Assembly: GCA_902795875.1 (NCBI GenBank)
Contig: CADBND010000092.1
Location: forward strand, 1-20,972
Direction: 5' to 3'
DNA: 20,972 nucleotides
Origin: an uncultured Erysipelotrichaceae bacterium
Lineage (GTDB): Bacteria; Bacillota_I; Bacilli_A; Erysipelotrichales; Erysipelotrichaceae
Shown here: positions 1-8,898 of the stretch, in pieces
How positions within the stretch are numbered: the stretch's first letter is position 1
Layout: every line of letters begins with the position of its first letter
Translations under genes and position numbers: made by a program
The notes under the pieces: generated by a model
The model's database searches: none
Told to the model about the DNA's origin: nothing
Seen by the model: only the letters and a program-made list of their open reading frames with translations

Positions 1-276
1 GGTGGCAATCAGGTAAACATAAGCGAAATACTAAACAGTAGTACAAACGTTATTGAGATTATTAATGGCCCTATACCGTATAAAACTGAACCAAAAGATT
101 CTGCTGAGTCTACAACTTTTAACGGCAACGATTTTGCGAATAACGGAGAAAAGTACAAAATATACACAATAACACCAGGAACTGATGAGTCTGGACGTTC
201 CTGGGCAAAACTGAGTGATGGCGTATATCTTTGCATTGGACCTGATGATGACTTATGGATAAAACCTGTCAATTAG
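1..276 (+). CDS. C-terminal end of an unknown protein, SH3-like tail (5' partial)
   Basis: The frame is open from the first base to TAG at 274-276 and gives the last 91 residues of a protein that starts outside the window. The final ~40 residues alternate hydrophobic and polar positions, with a WAKLSDGVYLCIG segment and an ending in LWIKPVN. This resembles the C-terminal strands of bacterial SH3 or other small beta-barrel wall-binding domains, as found at the ends of cell-wall hydrolases and phage lysins. That likeness is a visual impression only. The region is clearly richer in A+T than the genes from 605 onward and uses AT-ending codons (AAT, ATA, ACA), which suggests a different origin from the core. 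No terminator is evident directly after the stop codon. Confidence 0.55.
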   Translation, partial: GGNQVNISEILNSSTNVIEIINGPIPYKTEPKDSAESTTFNGNDFANNGEKYKIYTITPGTDESGRSWAKLSDGVYLCIGPDDDLWIKPVN

Positions 277-565
277 CATATAGCAGTATTTTTTGAGCTT
301 CTATATCAAATCTATTTAAATCCAACAGATAATTTGTCATGGCTTTGCCGTCAATGGAGGGCTTTACTAGAATCTCCGCCTTCTCTTTTATCATTAGATA
401 AAGTAGCGGATCCCTACAATACTTGCAGACATCAAGGATTCAATTCTCTTCTTTTGTATTGGTGAATCTTTTTTCAGTGCTGAGCCTCTTACATTCCATC
501 CTGTTCATAAATGCCCTGACTTCAAGATCCGCGTTTGTGATGCGTTGCTTATTACATAAGAAGCC
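269..565 (-). pseudogene. Probable gene remnant interrupted by an in-frame TGA
   Basis: Reading the minus strand downward from about 565, one frame encodes a plausible charged protein (GFLCNKQRITNADLEVRAF..., then ILDVCKYCRDPLLYLMIKEK..., ending IEAQKILLYAN). It is broken by a single TGA at 440-442 and ends with TGA at 269-271. The part after the internal stop could be read alone as a 41-residue ORF from ATG at 394, but it has no convincing ribosome binding site, and both halves continue in the same frame. No start codon precedes the first half, which runs into the pgcA terminator. I do not recognise the family. The reading as a decayed fragment is an inference; the sequence may instead simply be non-coding. 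Confidence 0.35.
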
Positions 566-604
566 ATAAGAAAAGGCCGTTTCTCTGAAACGACCTCTTG
601 TCTT
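277..604. other. Intergenic segment with no intact gene
   Basis: About 330 bases separate the plus-strand partial gene from pgcA. They hold the possible minus-strand remnant described separately and the pgcA terminator at 566-600. I see no tRNA, repeat or convincing promoter here. Composition is A+T-rich, like the left end and unlike the core. Confidence 0.5.
566..600 (-). terminator. Intrinsic terminator of pgcA
   Basis: On the minus strand GGTCGTTTC (595-587) pairs with GAAACGGCC (583-575) around a 3-base loop and is followed by TTTTCTT. One pair is a U-G wobble that forms only in the minus-strand RNA, which supports this orientation. It begins about 5 bases after the pgcA stop codon. Confidence 0.8.
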
Positions 605-2299
605 TTATTGGACTTCGTTGACCATCGCTAGTACGGCATCCTTGATCTTCTTGTTTACTTCCAGTGATTTCTCACGGGATTCCTGATCGGAATAGAAATA
701 GAATTTGATCTTAGGCTCCGTACCGCTCGGACGGATCGCAAACCAGCTGCCGTTCTCCAGGAAGAAACGCAGGACATCAGAAGCCGGAATGTCTTCATAA
801 CCGTTGATGTAGTCGATGACCTTATCCACCTTGATACCGGCAACTTCCTTTGGCAGATTATTTCGGACATGGCTCATCATCCTCTTGATCCGCTTGGCAC
901 CTTCCACGCCCTCCAGGATCAGATTCGGTTCATCTTCCGCATAGAAACCAAATCTCTCATAAAGCTCCTGCAGGACCTTGTACAGTGTTTTGCCCTGTTT
1001 CCGGTAATAGGCGGCCGCCTCCGTTACCAGCATGCCTGCCGAAATACCGTCCTTATCACGGATCAGAGGTGAAGCGGCATAACCGACCGACTCCTCATAA
1101 CCGAAGAGATACTCATATCCGTTCTTCTGCAGATACGGGATGCGTCCGCAGATATTCTTGAAACCGGTCAATGCTTCAAACATCTTCACACCATAGGCCT
1201 CTGCGATCTCGGTAGACATTGAAGAAGTCACGATTGATTTGACCATCGCTCCATTCTCCGGCAAAGTCCCGGCATCCTTGCGTCCTTCAAGGATGTAGTT
1301 GACCAGAAGATAACCGGTCTGGTTGCCGTTCAGCGGAATGTATTCGCCCTCATCATTGCGGATCTCGATCGCAAAACGGTCCGCATCAGGATCGGTAGCC
1401 ATGAGAAGTTCCGCACCGGCCTTCTTTCCCAGTTCTTCCGCCAGCTTGAAAGCCTTCGGATCTTCCGGGTTGGGATAACCGACAGTCTTGAAATCCGGAT
1501 CGGGATATTTCTGTTCCTCAACGAAATGCCAGTTGCGGAAACCTCTTTCCTTCATCATCGCCTCAAACGGTTTCGTACCGCAGCCATTGAGCGGCGTATA
1601 GACCATCGGGATATCCAGATCGAGCTCATCTCCCTCGTGGATCGCCAATGATTTGACATGGTCGATGTATTCCCGGTCATACTTCTCATCCAGAACTGTG
1701 ATCATTCCTTTTTCCAGTTCTGCCGTATAATCGCCATTCAATACGTTCCGGAACGGATCGATCTTGTCGATCTCCGCCAGCATGCCGTCGGCTACACTGC
1801 TCGAAACCTGGCAACCGTCTTCCCAGTATACCTTGTATCCGTTGTAATCCTTCGGATTATGGGAAGCCGTGATATTGATGCCGGCCTTGGTACCCAGACG
1901 TCCGACCATGAACGCCAGTTCCGGTGTCGCCGTCAAATCCCTGAATATGTAAGCCCGGATACCGTTGGCAGCCAGGATCGCCGCCGTATTCAAACAGAAC
2001 TCTCTGGACATATGCCGGCAATCATGCGCAATGACCACGCCTCTGTCCATTGCCTCCTGTCCGAACCGCTTGATGTAGTTGGCAACACCCTGTGTCGCCC
2101 TGCCTACCATATAGTAATTCATACAGTTGGTACCGGCCATGACCTTGCCACGAAGACCTGCCGTACCGAAGGTGATGTTCTGATAGAACCTCTCCTCGAT
2201 CGCCTTGGGATCATCTTTGATCTCCAGCAGTTCCTGATACAAAGGATCGGCCTTATCCAGCTTCTCAAGCCACTCGTTATATCTGTCTAAAGCATTCAT
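605..2299 (-). CDS. pgcA: Phosphoglucomutase / phosphomannomutase (alpha-D-phosphohexomutase)
   Basis: A cytoplasmic enzyme that interconverts glucose-1-phosphate and glucose-6-phosphate, feeding UDP-glucose and wall or lipid glycosylation. The 564-residue length is usual for Firmicutes PgcA. All family hallmarks are present: FGTAGLRG at 44-51, the catalytic phosphoserine loop TASHNP at 144-149 (Ser146), the metal loop DPDADR at 303-308, the sugar-binding GYEES at 400-404 and the phosphate-binding RPSGTEPK at 523-530. An upstream in-frame ATG at 2356 would add 19 residues and overlap the permease gene. I chose ATG 2299 because AAGAGG lies 8 bases before it and because the protein then begins with the usual helix (NALDRYNEWL). 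A TATAAT at 2325-2330 could start its own transcript. It follows the ABC permease gene by about 50 bases. Phosphomannomutase activity cannot be excluded. Confidence 0.93.
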   Translation of the reverse strand: MNALDRYNEWLEKLDKADPLYQELLEIKDDPKAIEERFYQNITFGTAGLRGKVMAGTNCMNYYMVGRATQGVANYIKRFGQEAMDRGVVIAHDCRHMSREFCLNTAAILAANGIRAYIFRDLTATPELAFMVGRLGTKAGINITASHNPKDYNGYKVYWEDGCQVSSSVADGMLAEIDKIDPFRNVLNGDYTAELEKGMITVLDEKYDREYIDHVKSLAIHEGDELDLDIPMVYTPLNGCGTKPFEAMMKERGFRNWHFVEEQKYPDPDFKTVGYPNPEDPKAFKLAEELGKKAGAELLMATDPDADRFAIEIRNDEGEYIPLNGNQTGYLLVNYILEGRKDAGTLPENGAMVKSIVTSSMSTEIAEAYGVKMFEALTGFKNICGRIPYLQKNGYEYLFGYEESVGYAASPLIRDKDGISAGMLVTEAAAYYRKQGKTLYKVLQELYERFGFYAEDEPNLILEGVEGAKRIKRMMSHVRNNLPKEVAGIKVDKVIDYINGYEDIPASDVLRFFLENGSWFAIRPSGTEPKIKFYFYSDQESREKSLEVNKKIKDAVLAMVNEVQ

Positions 2300-2324
2300 T
2301 ATAAAAACCTCTTCTTTCAATTCT

Positions 2325-2330
2325 ATTATA
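2325..2330 (-). promoter_or_regulatory. Possible -10 box for pgcA
   Basis: A perfect TATAAT on the minus strand lies 25 bases before the chosen start, leaving room for a short leader with AAGAGG. The best -35 (TTGAGT, rc of 2351-2356) is 20 bases away, longer than ideal, so the promoter is tentative. If real, pgcA is expressed independently of the upstream ABC exporter genes. Confidence 0.4.
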
Positions 2331-2348
2331 AGCCATATACGGTCTTCC

Positions 2349-5300
2349 TCACTCAACCGACTTCAATGATTCGACCATGGCGATCTGCCTTAAGTGTCTT
2401 CGCATGAACAACGATACCAGCAGTGTGAACAGTAGCGTGATCGCAAAACTGATACCGAAACTGAAAACCGATATGTTCATGCCGAACATCATCATATCCA
2501 TATTGATGACATTCATGATAAAGTGATGCTCGACTACGCCTAAAGGTAAGCCCAAAGCACCTCCCAACATCGTCAGAAGCAGTACTTCCTTGAAGATGTA
2601 GCTGTTGACCTCCTGGTCATGGAAACCCAGCACCTTCAAAGTCGCAATCTCCCGTATCCGCTCGGCGATATTCACCTGTATCAGATTGATCAGGACCACC
2701 AGTGCCAAAGAACCCGCCGCCACAATGATGACCGCAATGATGAAATTCAGCGCTTCGATCATCGTCTCAAACTGGGCGATCAGACCGGAGAAATCCACCA
2801 TCGAGACATAATCCTCCAGCCCCTTCACATCCTTTTCAAGCGACTCTCTGTCATCGGTAGAAACGGCGATACAGTTTTCATGGACCAACTCACCAAAAAT
2901 ATCTTCGTAATAAGCCTCCGATATGAACAGATAGTGCTGGAAATAGAATTCACAGATCTTCGCGATCCGCACTTCCCTCTTTAAACCGTTCTGCGATTCG
3001 ATCGTGATATAGTCGCCTTCCTTGAGCTTGTGATTGATCGAGAACTTCTCGGAAATGATGACACCGCTGTTATCCAGTTCGATCTTTGTCTTCCGGTCCT
3101 TTGACCTGAGAGACAGAACGGATTTAGACTCTCTGGCATCGAAGACCTCCACATTGAGCGTACCCTCATCATTGTTTTCCATATAAGCCTTCGTCGTATA
3201 TGTCATAAACGGTACGACTTCTTCGTTGTTCAGATCGGCCTTCAGTTTTTCGACATTCTCGCTCAGATGATGATCGTTCTCCAGATTGATCTGATAATCG
3301 TAGGAAAAGATCTCGCCGTACTGGATCGATACGATATCCGATATCGAATCCCTTATACCGAAACCCACCACCAGTAAGGCCGTACATCCGGCAACACCGA
3401 TGACCGTCATCAGGAAACGGGACTTGTAACGGAAGATGTTCCGGGCAGTGATCTTCGAAGTGAAAGAAAGTCGCCGCCAAAGGAAACCGATCTTTTCCAG
3501 AAGCACCCGCTTGGAAGACTTCGGTGCCTTCGGCCTTAAAAGCTGGGAAGGCATATCCTTCAGCGTCCCCTTTACAACCATGAACGTCACAAACGACATC
3601 AGAGCGGAAAACGCCAGTACACAGACCGTCACATATTCAATCGGGAAATAAAGCTTGATTTCCGGCAGATCATACATCAGTCTCCAGGTATTGTATATGA
3701 CAGTCGGAAAGATGAACTGACCCGCAACGATGCCTACCAGTGAACCGCCAAGGGCTGCCATAAGGGCATAGAGGACATACTTGCCTATGATCTGTCCCTC
3801 AGAGAAACCCAGTGCCATGAAGATACCGATCTGTGAACGCTGTTCATCCACAAGTCTCGTCATCGTCGTCATACACACTAAAGCCGCCACCAGATAAAAC
3901 AGGAAAGGCAAGGCATAACCGATGGCCGTCATCTGCCTGATCGTGTTCTTATACATATAGCTGGAATAATGCGAATCCCTATCCAGTATCACCCACGACG
4001 CATCCGGCAAGGCATCCAGCTCCTCCTGTGCCTTATTCAGATCATTTTGTGCCTTTTCGATCTCATCATTGAAATCCATCAGGCCTTCATTGTATTCCTT
4101 CAGACCCTTCTCATATTCGTATTTGCCGGAATTCAGTTTCTTTTGCGCATCCGCAAGTGCAGCCTCTCCCTGTTCCAGCTGCAGCCACCCCGCATCCAGT
4201 TCTTCCTTGGAAGAACGCAGTTTCTCTCTTCCCTCATAGAGGGTCTTCAGCTGTATGTAGGTGTTCTCCACCGAACCGCCGAATTGCGCATCAAGGCTTT
4301 CCAGCATCTCCGCCTTGGTCTCTTCTGCCGTCTCATCGGAACCTTCGTAATTCTTTAATGTTTCATCGATGACGGTATTGCGGATCTGCAGATCTTGTTT
4401 CTCGATCTCCAGCTGGGCTCTTTTTTCCGCATGGTCCTCTGCTTCCTCATCTAAAGCTGCGATCTCTTCATCGATCTTCGCGATCCTGTCCAGATTATCC
4501 GCCTTTTCTTTTGTCAGCTCCTCAAAGATCCTTTGTGTATAATTGCCGGTATCGAAATTACTTTCCCGGATCATGATATAGGAAGTATAGGCTGCCGAGA
4601 CTTCCGAATAGAGAGTATCGAAGTCCTTCCCCGAAGTCTCCTCTGCCTGTCTTATCCCCTCATAAAGTCTCGAACTTGAAGTGTTGTATAAAGACTGGGA
4701 AGCCTCCAGCTGCTTCCTGCTGGTATCCAAAGTCATCCGGTTGGAATCGATCAGAGACTGGGAAACGATCAGTTCGATATTCGCATCATCGAGCTTCGCC
4801 TTGGCATCCGCAAGCTCCTTTTCGCCCTCTGCCTTCTTCTCATAGAACTGCTTCCAGGCATCATCAAGTTTGACCTTATTCTCGTTGTATATCTTGTCGC
4901 GAAGATAAGACTCCTGACCGTTCTTCGTCGCCTCGACCGAGACCATCTTTTCCTTGACGAAATCCTCGTAATCGGAAGTGTAAGACATCCTCTCATCGCT
5001 TCCGTTCAAAGTCAGATAGATCGACGTGTAATATTCAAAAACAAAATTACGGTCAGGCACATAGAGGATGGAATTGAGATCCTGATTCTCGCAGTTCGAC
5101 GGACCCTGTATCTTGGAGATATAGGCTGGCGACTTGCAGGTACCGACGATCGTATACGTATCGTTTTTCAAATGATCTTTGATATCTTCATCGTTGAGAA
5201 AGACCTTCACTTTCATCCCGATAAGCCTCTCGGAAGACTCGATGCCCTCTCCCAGAAACAAAGCCTCGTCATCCTTTTCAGGCAGTCTTCCCTTGATCAG

Positions 5301-5645
5301 TTCAAACTGATCCACATCCCGATGAAGTTCCTCGATCCGATACACCGAAACGGCACCCGAACCGATCTCGCCATAAGCATCCACAAAACGGGAAGCGAAG
5401 ACATCCTTCACATCCTCGTTCCTTCTCAAAGCCCGCACATCCTCATCACAGAAACCGTATGAGGAATATAGCTGTATGTCCTGCAGATGCAAGGCATCAT
5501 CGTATCGGTCGACACTTTCCCTGAGGATCTTCGCATTGGAAAAAAGCCCCATCATGAAACCCGATGCGACCATCACAATCATAAACAAAGACAGGAAACG
5601 GTTCGCTGTATTCCTGATCAGACGGAAAGTGTCCCTGTTGAACAT
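2349..5645 (-). CDS. FtsX-family ABC transporter permease with large coiled-coil ectodomain
   Basis: A membrane permease of the MacB/LolE/FtsX type (1098 residues), most likely for export or for mechanical signalling rather than uptake. Visible layout: first membrane helix about 17-36; a long extracytoplasmic region about 40-565 whose section 255-545 is rich in Glu, Lys, Ala and Leu heptads and should form an antiparallel coiled coil; a first FtsX block with helices about 573-595, 620-645 and 668-692; another helix about 743-763; a second ectodomain about 770-955; and a second FtsX block with helices about 963-990, 1016-1040 and 1058-1080. The two blocks carry the matching motifs EQRSQIGIFMALGF (601) and ERIREIATLKVLGF (995). 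The start codon shares one base with the stop of the ATPase gene (TGATG), so translation is coupled. The substrate is unknown. Confidence 0.88.
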   Translation of the reverse strand: MFNRDTFRLIRNTANRFLSLFMIVMVASGFMMGLFSNAKILRESVDRYDDALHLQDIQLYSSYGFCDEDVRALRRNEDVKDVFASRFVDAYGEIGSGAVSVYRIEELHRDVDQFELIKGRLPEKDDEALFLGEGIESSERLIGMKVKVFLNDEDIKDHLKNDTYTIVGTCKSPAYISKIQGPSNCENQDLNSILYVPDRNFVFEYYTSIYLTLNGSDERMSYTSDYEDFVKEKMVSVEATKNGQESYLRDKIYNENKVKLDDAWKQFYEKKAEGEKELADAKAKLDDANIELIVSQSLIDSNRMTLDTSRKQLEASQSLYNTSSSRLYEGIRQAEETSGKDFDTLYSEVSAAYTSYIMIRESNFDTGNYTQRIFEELTKEKADNLDRIAKIDEEIAALDEEAEDHAEKRAQLEIEKQDLQIRNTVIDETLKNYEGSDETAEETKAEMLESLDAQFGGSVENTYIQLKTLYEGREKLRSSKEELDAGWLQLEQGEAALADAQKKLNSGKYEYEKGLKEYNEGLMDFNDEIEKAQNDLNKAQEELDALPDASWVILDRDSHYSSYMYKNTIRQMTAIGYALPFLFYLVAALVCMTTMTRLVDEQRSQIGIFMALGFSEGQIIGKYVLYALMAALGGSLVGIVAGQFIFPTVIYNTWRLMYDLPEIKLYFPIEYVTVCVLAFSALMSFVTFMVVKGTLKDMPSQLLRPKAPKSSKRVLLEKIGFLWRRLSFTSKITARNIFRYKSRFLMTVIGVAGCTALLVVGFGIRDSISDIVSIQYGEIFSYDYQINLENDHHLSENVEKLKADLNNEEVVPFMTYTTKAYMENNDEGTLNVEVFDARESKSVLSLRSKDRKTKIELDNSGVIISEKFSINHKLKEGDYITIESQNGLKREVRIAKICEFYFQHYLFISEAYYEDIFGELVHENCIAVSTDDRESLEKDVKGLEDYVSMVDFSGLIAQFETMIEALNFIIAVIIVAAGSLALVVLINLIQVNIAERIREIATLKVLGFHDQEVNSYIFKEVLLLTMLGGALGLPLGVVEHHFIMNVINMDMMMFGMNISVFSFGISFAITLLFTLLVSLFMRRHLRQIAMVESLKSVE

Positions 5646-6343
5646 CAGTATTCGATTTCCTCGATATCGACCGGATCGTTCATTCGGATATCCACGACCT
5701 TGCCCGACTTGACGCGGATGATCTTCTGTGCCATCTGTGCCAAAGCCTGGTTATGGGTGATCATGACCACAGTGATCCCGTTTTTATAGCACATGTCCTG
5801 CAAGACCTTGAGGACCTGTTTTCCCGTGACATAATCCAAAGCACCCGTCGGCTCATCACAAAGTAAGAGCTTCGGATTCTTTGCGACCGCCCTGGCGATC
5901 GCAACCCTTTGCTGCTCACCGCCGGAAAGCTGGCTGGGGAAGTTGTTCATACGCTCTTCCAGTCCGACCATCTTCAATACGAAGACCGGATCAAGAGGAT
6001 CCTTGCAGATCTGTAAAGCGAGCTCGACATTCTCCTTGGCCGTCAGATTCTGAACCAGATTATAGAACTGGAAAACGAAGCCGATATCGTAACGGCGGTA
6101 ATCGCAAAGCTCCCTTTTATTTGCCTGGGCAATATCTTTCCCATCGATGAAGATCGAACCGCTGCTGGCGGTATCCATCCCGCCAAGGATATTTAATATC
6201 GTCGTCTTTCCGGCACCGCTTTCGCCAAGTACTACAACGAATTCTCCCTTTTCAATGTCAAAACTGACGCCATCGAGCGCCTTGATCTCCACCTCTCCCA
6301 TCTTGTAGATCTTGGAAACATCTTTGAATGAAATAAAACTCAT
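5645..6343 (-). CDS. ABC transporter ATP-binding protein (MacB/LolD type)
   Basis: The ATPase partner of the FtsX-like permease encoded next to it. At 232 residues it has every element of an active nucleotide-binding domain: Walker A GESGAGKT 40-47, Q-loop Gln92, signature LSGGEQQ 139-145, Walker B LLLCDEP 159-165 followed by TGALD, and H-loop His197. The text around the signature (SQLSGGEQQRVAIARA) is typical of the LolD/MacB/SalX exporter group, which pairs with FtsX-type permeases. ATG at 6343 is the first of the operon; GAGG lies only 4 bases before it, and a TATAAT sits 9 bases before the ATG (see the promoter entry). The gene ends in TGATG, coupled to the permease start. Confidence 0.93.
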   Translation of the reverse strand: MSFISFKDVSKIYKMGEVEIKALDGVSFDIEKGEFVVVLGESGAGKTTILNILGGMDTASSGSIFIDGKDIAQANKRELCDYRRYDIGFVFQFYNLVQNLTAKENVELALQICKDPLDPVFVLKMVGLEERMNNFPSQLSGGEQQRVAIARAVAKNPKLLLCDEPTGALDYVTGKQVLKVLQDMCYKNGITVVMITHNQALAQMAQKIIRVKSGKVVDIRMNDPVDIEEIEY

Positions 6344-6352
6344 AACACCTCG

Positions 6353-6361
6353 ATTATAACA
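6353..6361 (-). promoter_or_regulatory. Extended -10 promoter of the ABC exporter operon
   Basis: Minus strand reads TGTTATAAT, a TGn extension plus a perfect -10 box. No good -35 lies at 16-18 bases (only T-rich sequence). Transcription would be expected to start within about three bases of the ATG at 6343, so the message would be leaderless or nearly so. Confidence 0.55.
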
Positions 6362-6375
6362 GATACCTTCATGAC

Positions 6376-6403
6376 AAAAAGTATCGGATCAGCGATACTT
6401 TTG
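6376..6403 (-). terminator. Intrinsic terminator of the GH2 gene
   Basis: AAAAGTATCG (6402-6393) and CGATACTTTT (6386-6377) form a perfect 10-bp stem with a 6-base loop, and the minus strand ends in a T run. It lies just after the GH2 stop and before the ABC operon promoter. The symmetric A/T flanks could let it act in both directions. Confidence 0.8.
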
Positions 6404-6424
6404 CCCCCATGATCATCTATCGTA

Positions 6425-8752
6425 TCAGACGATCTCGTATTCGACCGTCTTTTCTTTCAAGCCCTGCACCAGAATATGAAGGACAGCCTTCCCCTTTTCG
6501 CCCGTCGTCTTCACATAGGTACCGCACATGCCGCCTTCTGCCGTCACGATATCCGGACCGACCAGTTCCAAAGGACCTTCGACTGAAAAACGGACCGGAA
6601 GTTGCGCATAAGGTGCGATGTTGTCATATTCATCCAGGATCCTGATCCGCACGGCCGCCATATCGTAAGATTCACCCTCTTTCAATACGGAAGCGCTGTT
6701 TCTTATCTCAAGATGCAGCTTCGCACTCGGAGCCAGAGACCGTGACTTCACGACCCTGCCGTCCTTTATCGCATCAAGACGCCAGACCGTCGCTTCGCCA
6801 CCCCAGTTGCCGACATATTTTCCATATAAGTCCGTGAGTTCTTCTTCCGTTACCTTGTAGCGGTTCTTCGCGATCAGAAACTTCGCCTTATGGATCGCCG
6901 GCAGATCTTCCATACCGTATTTGAATAGTGCCAGCAATACGTCATGTATGATGGAAGCCCTCTCCGGCTCCATCCCCTCTTTTGTAACAAGGAGTTCTCC
7001 GATCAGATCATCGATCAGTAACGGACCGTGAGGCAAAGCCTTGAATTCGCTTCCGGAATATTCCTTTACCAGATAATCATTTTTATATAAACGCACGCTG
7101 TCGGCATTGGAGAAGACATAGAAGCTTCTCGCGATGCCTCCGGGATAATCGCCGATCGTAAGCGTCGAAGAAGTCTCCAGGACATTTTCCTCCTCACCTT
7201 GGGAAGCATAGACAGAAGCCGCCAGTTTCGGATTGCGGAATGAGTCCATCACACCGTGGTAACAGATGCGGTCGCCGCTTCCGAAATCCTTATGCGTCGC
7301 ATAATCGAACATGCACCACTGGAATACACCCGCATGTTCGCCAGAACCCAGCGCTCCATTCATGACCCGCGCATGACGCAAGGCGTGTTCCTCACGCAGT
7401 TCCGTCTTGTCGAAACTCTTCGTCGGAAACATATGACCGTTGGCCTCGGAGATCAGAAGAGCCTTCTTCATATCTGTCGTCACATCCTTCTTCTTTCTCA
7501 CCGGCGCATTGTTACCTGAATGAGAGAAATCGTTGTAGGCATAGACATCTTCCAGCAGTTCACTCTTTAAAAGATAACGGACTCCGGAAGTCGGACGGCT
7601 CGGATCGAGTTCGTGGGCGATCGCATTGGTCCTTGTATAGAATTCACTGTCATCCTGCGATTCATTGATCCTTACACCCCAAAGGACGATACTGGGATGA
7701 TTGCGGTACTGAAGGACCATCTCTTCTACATGTCTGCAGGCGACCTTTTTCCATTCCTCGTCTCCGACGTGCTGCCAGCCGGGGATCTCGGTAAATACCA
7801 GCAGACCCAGCTCATCACAGGCATCGATGAAAGCCTGCGACTGGGGATAATGGGAAGTACGCACTGCGTTGCAGCACAGTTCCTTCTTTAAGATCCGGGC
7901 ATCTTCATACTGCAAGGAATCGGACACCGCATAACCGACATAGGGATAACACTGGTGTCTGTCCAGACCCCGCATGACCAGTCTTCTGCCATTGAGATAG
8001 AAACCGTCCGCCTTGAATTCGATCGTACGGAAACCGAAACGCACGGACTTCTTCGCACCGTTGGGCAGCACGACCTCGCAGATATACAGACGCGGATCAT
8101 CGACATCCCACTTCTTCACCCTGTCTACGGTGAAACTCGTTTCATCGTTGACCGTCGTATATTCACACAGCACTTCGCCGTTCAGTTTCTTGATATAGAC
8201 CGTCTTCTCCAGACCCTTTCGTCCTTCTGTCTTGATCTTGACGTTCACCCTGTCGCATTCCGGTGTCGTGACGAAAAGATCAGAGACGTATTCCTCTTCC
8301 TGTATATCGAGCCAGACGCTCCGGTATATGCCGCCGTAAGTCAGATAGTCGATCACATAGCCAAAAGGCGGGATCGCCTTGTTTTCTGTTGTATCCAGAC
8401 GGACTGCAACTTCACACTCTTCGCCGGCTTTCACATATTCGCTGATCTCCACCCGGAAAGCGGTATAACCGCCCATATGGGTATACAGTTTCTTCCCATT
8501 GACATAGACAGTCGCGATGTGTGCCGCTCCGTCAAACTGTAAGAAGACCCTTTTTCCTTCCGCCTCTTCCGGAATGAAGACCTTTCTCTTATATCCGGCG
8601 ATCATCTGGTAATCATTGTGATCGATGTAATGCAAAGGAAGCATCTTAACCGTATGCGGGATGCGGACTTCTTCCACATTTTCATCCCTCCCGTTCAGAA
8701 ATGCTTCGCTCCAGTTTTCGGTAAACTTCCAGCTGTTATTCAGACTCTGCAT
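6425..8752 (-). CDS. Glycoside hydrolase family 2 protein (beta-galactosidase-like)
   Basis: A probable beta-glycosidase of 775 residues. It has the GH2 order: an N-terminal jelly-roll sugar-binding domain (about 1-150, with YGGIYRSVWL at 139-148), an immunoglobulin-like domain (about 155-245), a TIM barrel (from about 248, with RGLDRHQCYP at 261-270), then C-terminal beta domains (about 525-775). The acid/base motif NHPSIVLWGVRINE ends at Asn363-Glu364, and the nucleophile is probably Glu436 in LLISEANG. There is no signal peptide, so it should act in the cytoplasm on an imported oligosaccharide. ATG 8752 is preferred over ATG 8773 because AAGGAG lies 6 bases before it. The family covers beta-galactosidase, glucuronidase and mannosidase, and the substrate cannot be fixed from the sequence. 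No sugar transporter is adjacent. Confidence 0.88.
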   Translation of the reverse strand: MQSLNNSWKFTENWSEAFLNGRDENVEEVRIPHTVKMLPLHYIDHNDYQMIAGYKRKVFIPEEAEGKRVFLQFDGAAHIATVYVNGKKLYTHMGGYTAFRVEISEYVKAGEECEVAVRLDTTENKAIPPFGYVIDYLTYGGIYRSVWLDIQEEEYVSDLFVTTPECDRVNVKIKTEGRKGLEKTVYIKKLNGEVLCEYTTVNDETSFTVDRVKKWDVDDPRLYICEVVLPNGAKKSVRFGFRTIEFKADGFYLNGRRLVMRGLDRHQCYPYVGYAVSDSLQYEDARILKKELCCNAVRTSHYPQSQAFIDACDELGLLVFTEIPGWQHVGDEEWKKVACRHVEEMVLQYRNHPSIVLWGVRINESQDDSEFYTRTNAIAHELDPSRPTSGVRYLLKSELLEDVYAYNDFSHSGNNAPVRKKKDVTTDMKKALLISEANGHMFPTKSFDKTELREEHALRHARVMNGALGSGEHAGVFQWCMFDYATHKDFGSGDRICYHGVMDSFRNPKLAASVYASQGEEENVLETSSTLTIGDYPGGIARSFYVFSNADSVRLYKNDYLVKEYSGSEFKALPHGPLLIDDLIGELLVTKEGMEPERASIIHDVLLALFKYGMEDLPAIHKAKFLIAKNRYKVTEEELTDLYGKYVGNWGGEATVWRLDAIKDGRVVKSRSLAPSAKLHLEIRNSASVLKEGESYDMAAVRIRILDEYDNIAPYAQLPVRFSVEGPLELVGPDIVTAEGGMCGTYVKTTGEKGKAVLHILVQGLKEKTVEYEIV

Positions 8753-8797
8753 GATCTTCTCCTTATATCGCATTATTGTTTCTGTTTTACTGTCTTC

Positions 8798-8806
8798 ATT
8801 TTACCA
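8798..8806 (-). promoter_or_regulatory. Extended -10 promoter of the GH2 gene
   Basis: Minus strand TGGTAAAAT (TGn plus TAAAAT) about 46 bases before the start codon at 8752, leaving a leader of about 40 bases with AAGGAG. The -35 region is only a T-rich run (TTTTTT). No operator is obvious next to it. Confidence 0.45.
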
Positions 8807-8827
8807 TCATTGGCTTAAACAAAAAAC

Positions 8828-8856
8828 TTGACGCAGACGGTCATATATTATATACT
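8828..8856 (+). promoter_or_regulatory. Sigma-A promoter of the UBA/DUF4342 gene
   Basis: TTGACG (8828-8833), a spacer of exactly 17 bases, and TATACT (8851-8856) form a near-consensus housekeeping promoter. Transcription should begin near 8862-8864, inside the left arm of the CIRCE operator, which places the operator to block transcription initiation. Confidence 0.85.
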
Positions 8857-8857
8857 G

Positions 8858-8884
8858 TTAGCAGTCTAAGCACATGAGTGCTAA
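8858..8884 (+). promoter_or_regulatory. CIRCE operator (HrcA binding site)
   Basis: TTAGCAGTC (8858-8866), nine spacer bases (8867-8875), then GAGTGCTAA (8876-8884). The established CIRCE consensus is TTAGCACTC-N9-GAGTGCTAA, so 17 of 18 arm positions match and the spacer length is exact. The only change is G for C at position 7 of the left arm. It begins two bases after the -10 box and ends next to the AGGAGGG ribosome binding site, the usual place for HrcA repression in Firmicutes. Confidence 0.9.
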
Positions 8885-8898
8885 AGGAGGGTCAAATC

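Noticed and set aside
8878..8898. GTG at 8878 as the start of the UBA/DUF4342 gene
   Set aside because: It lies within the right arm of the CIRCE element and has no ribosome binding site, while ATG 8899 has AAAGGAGGG directly before it.
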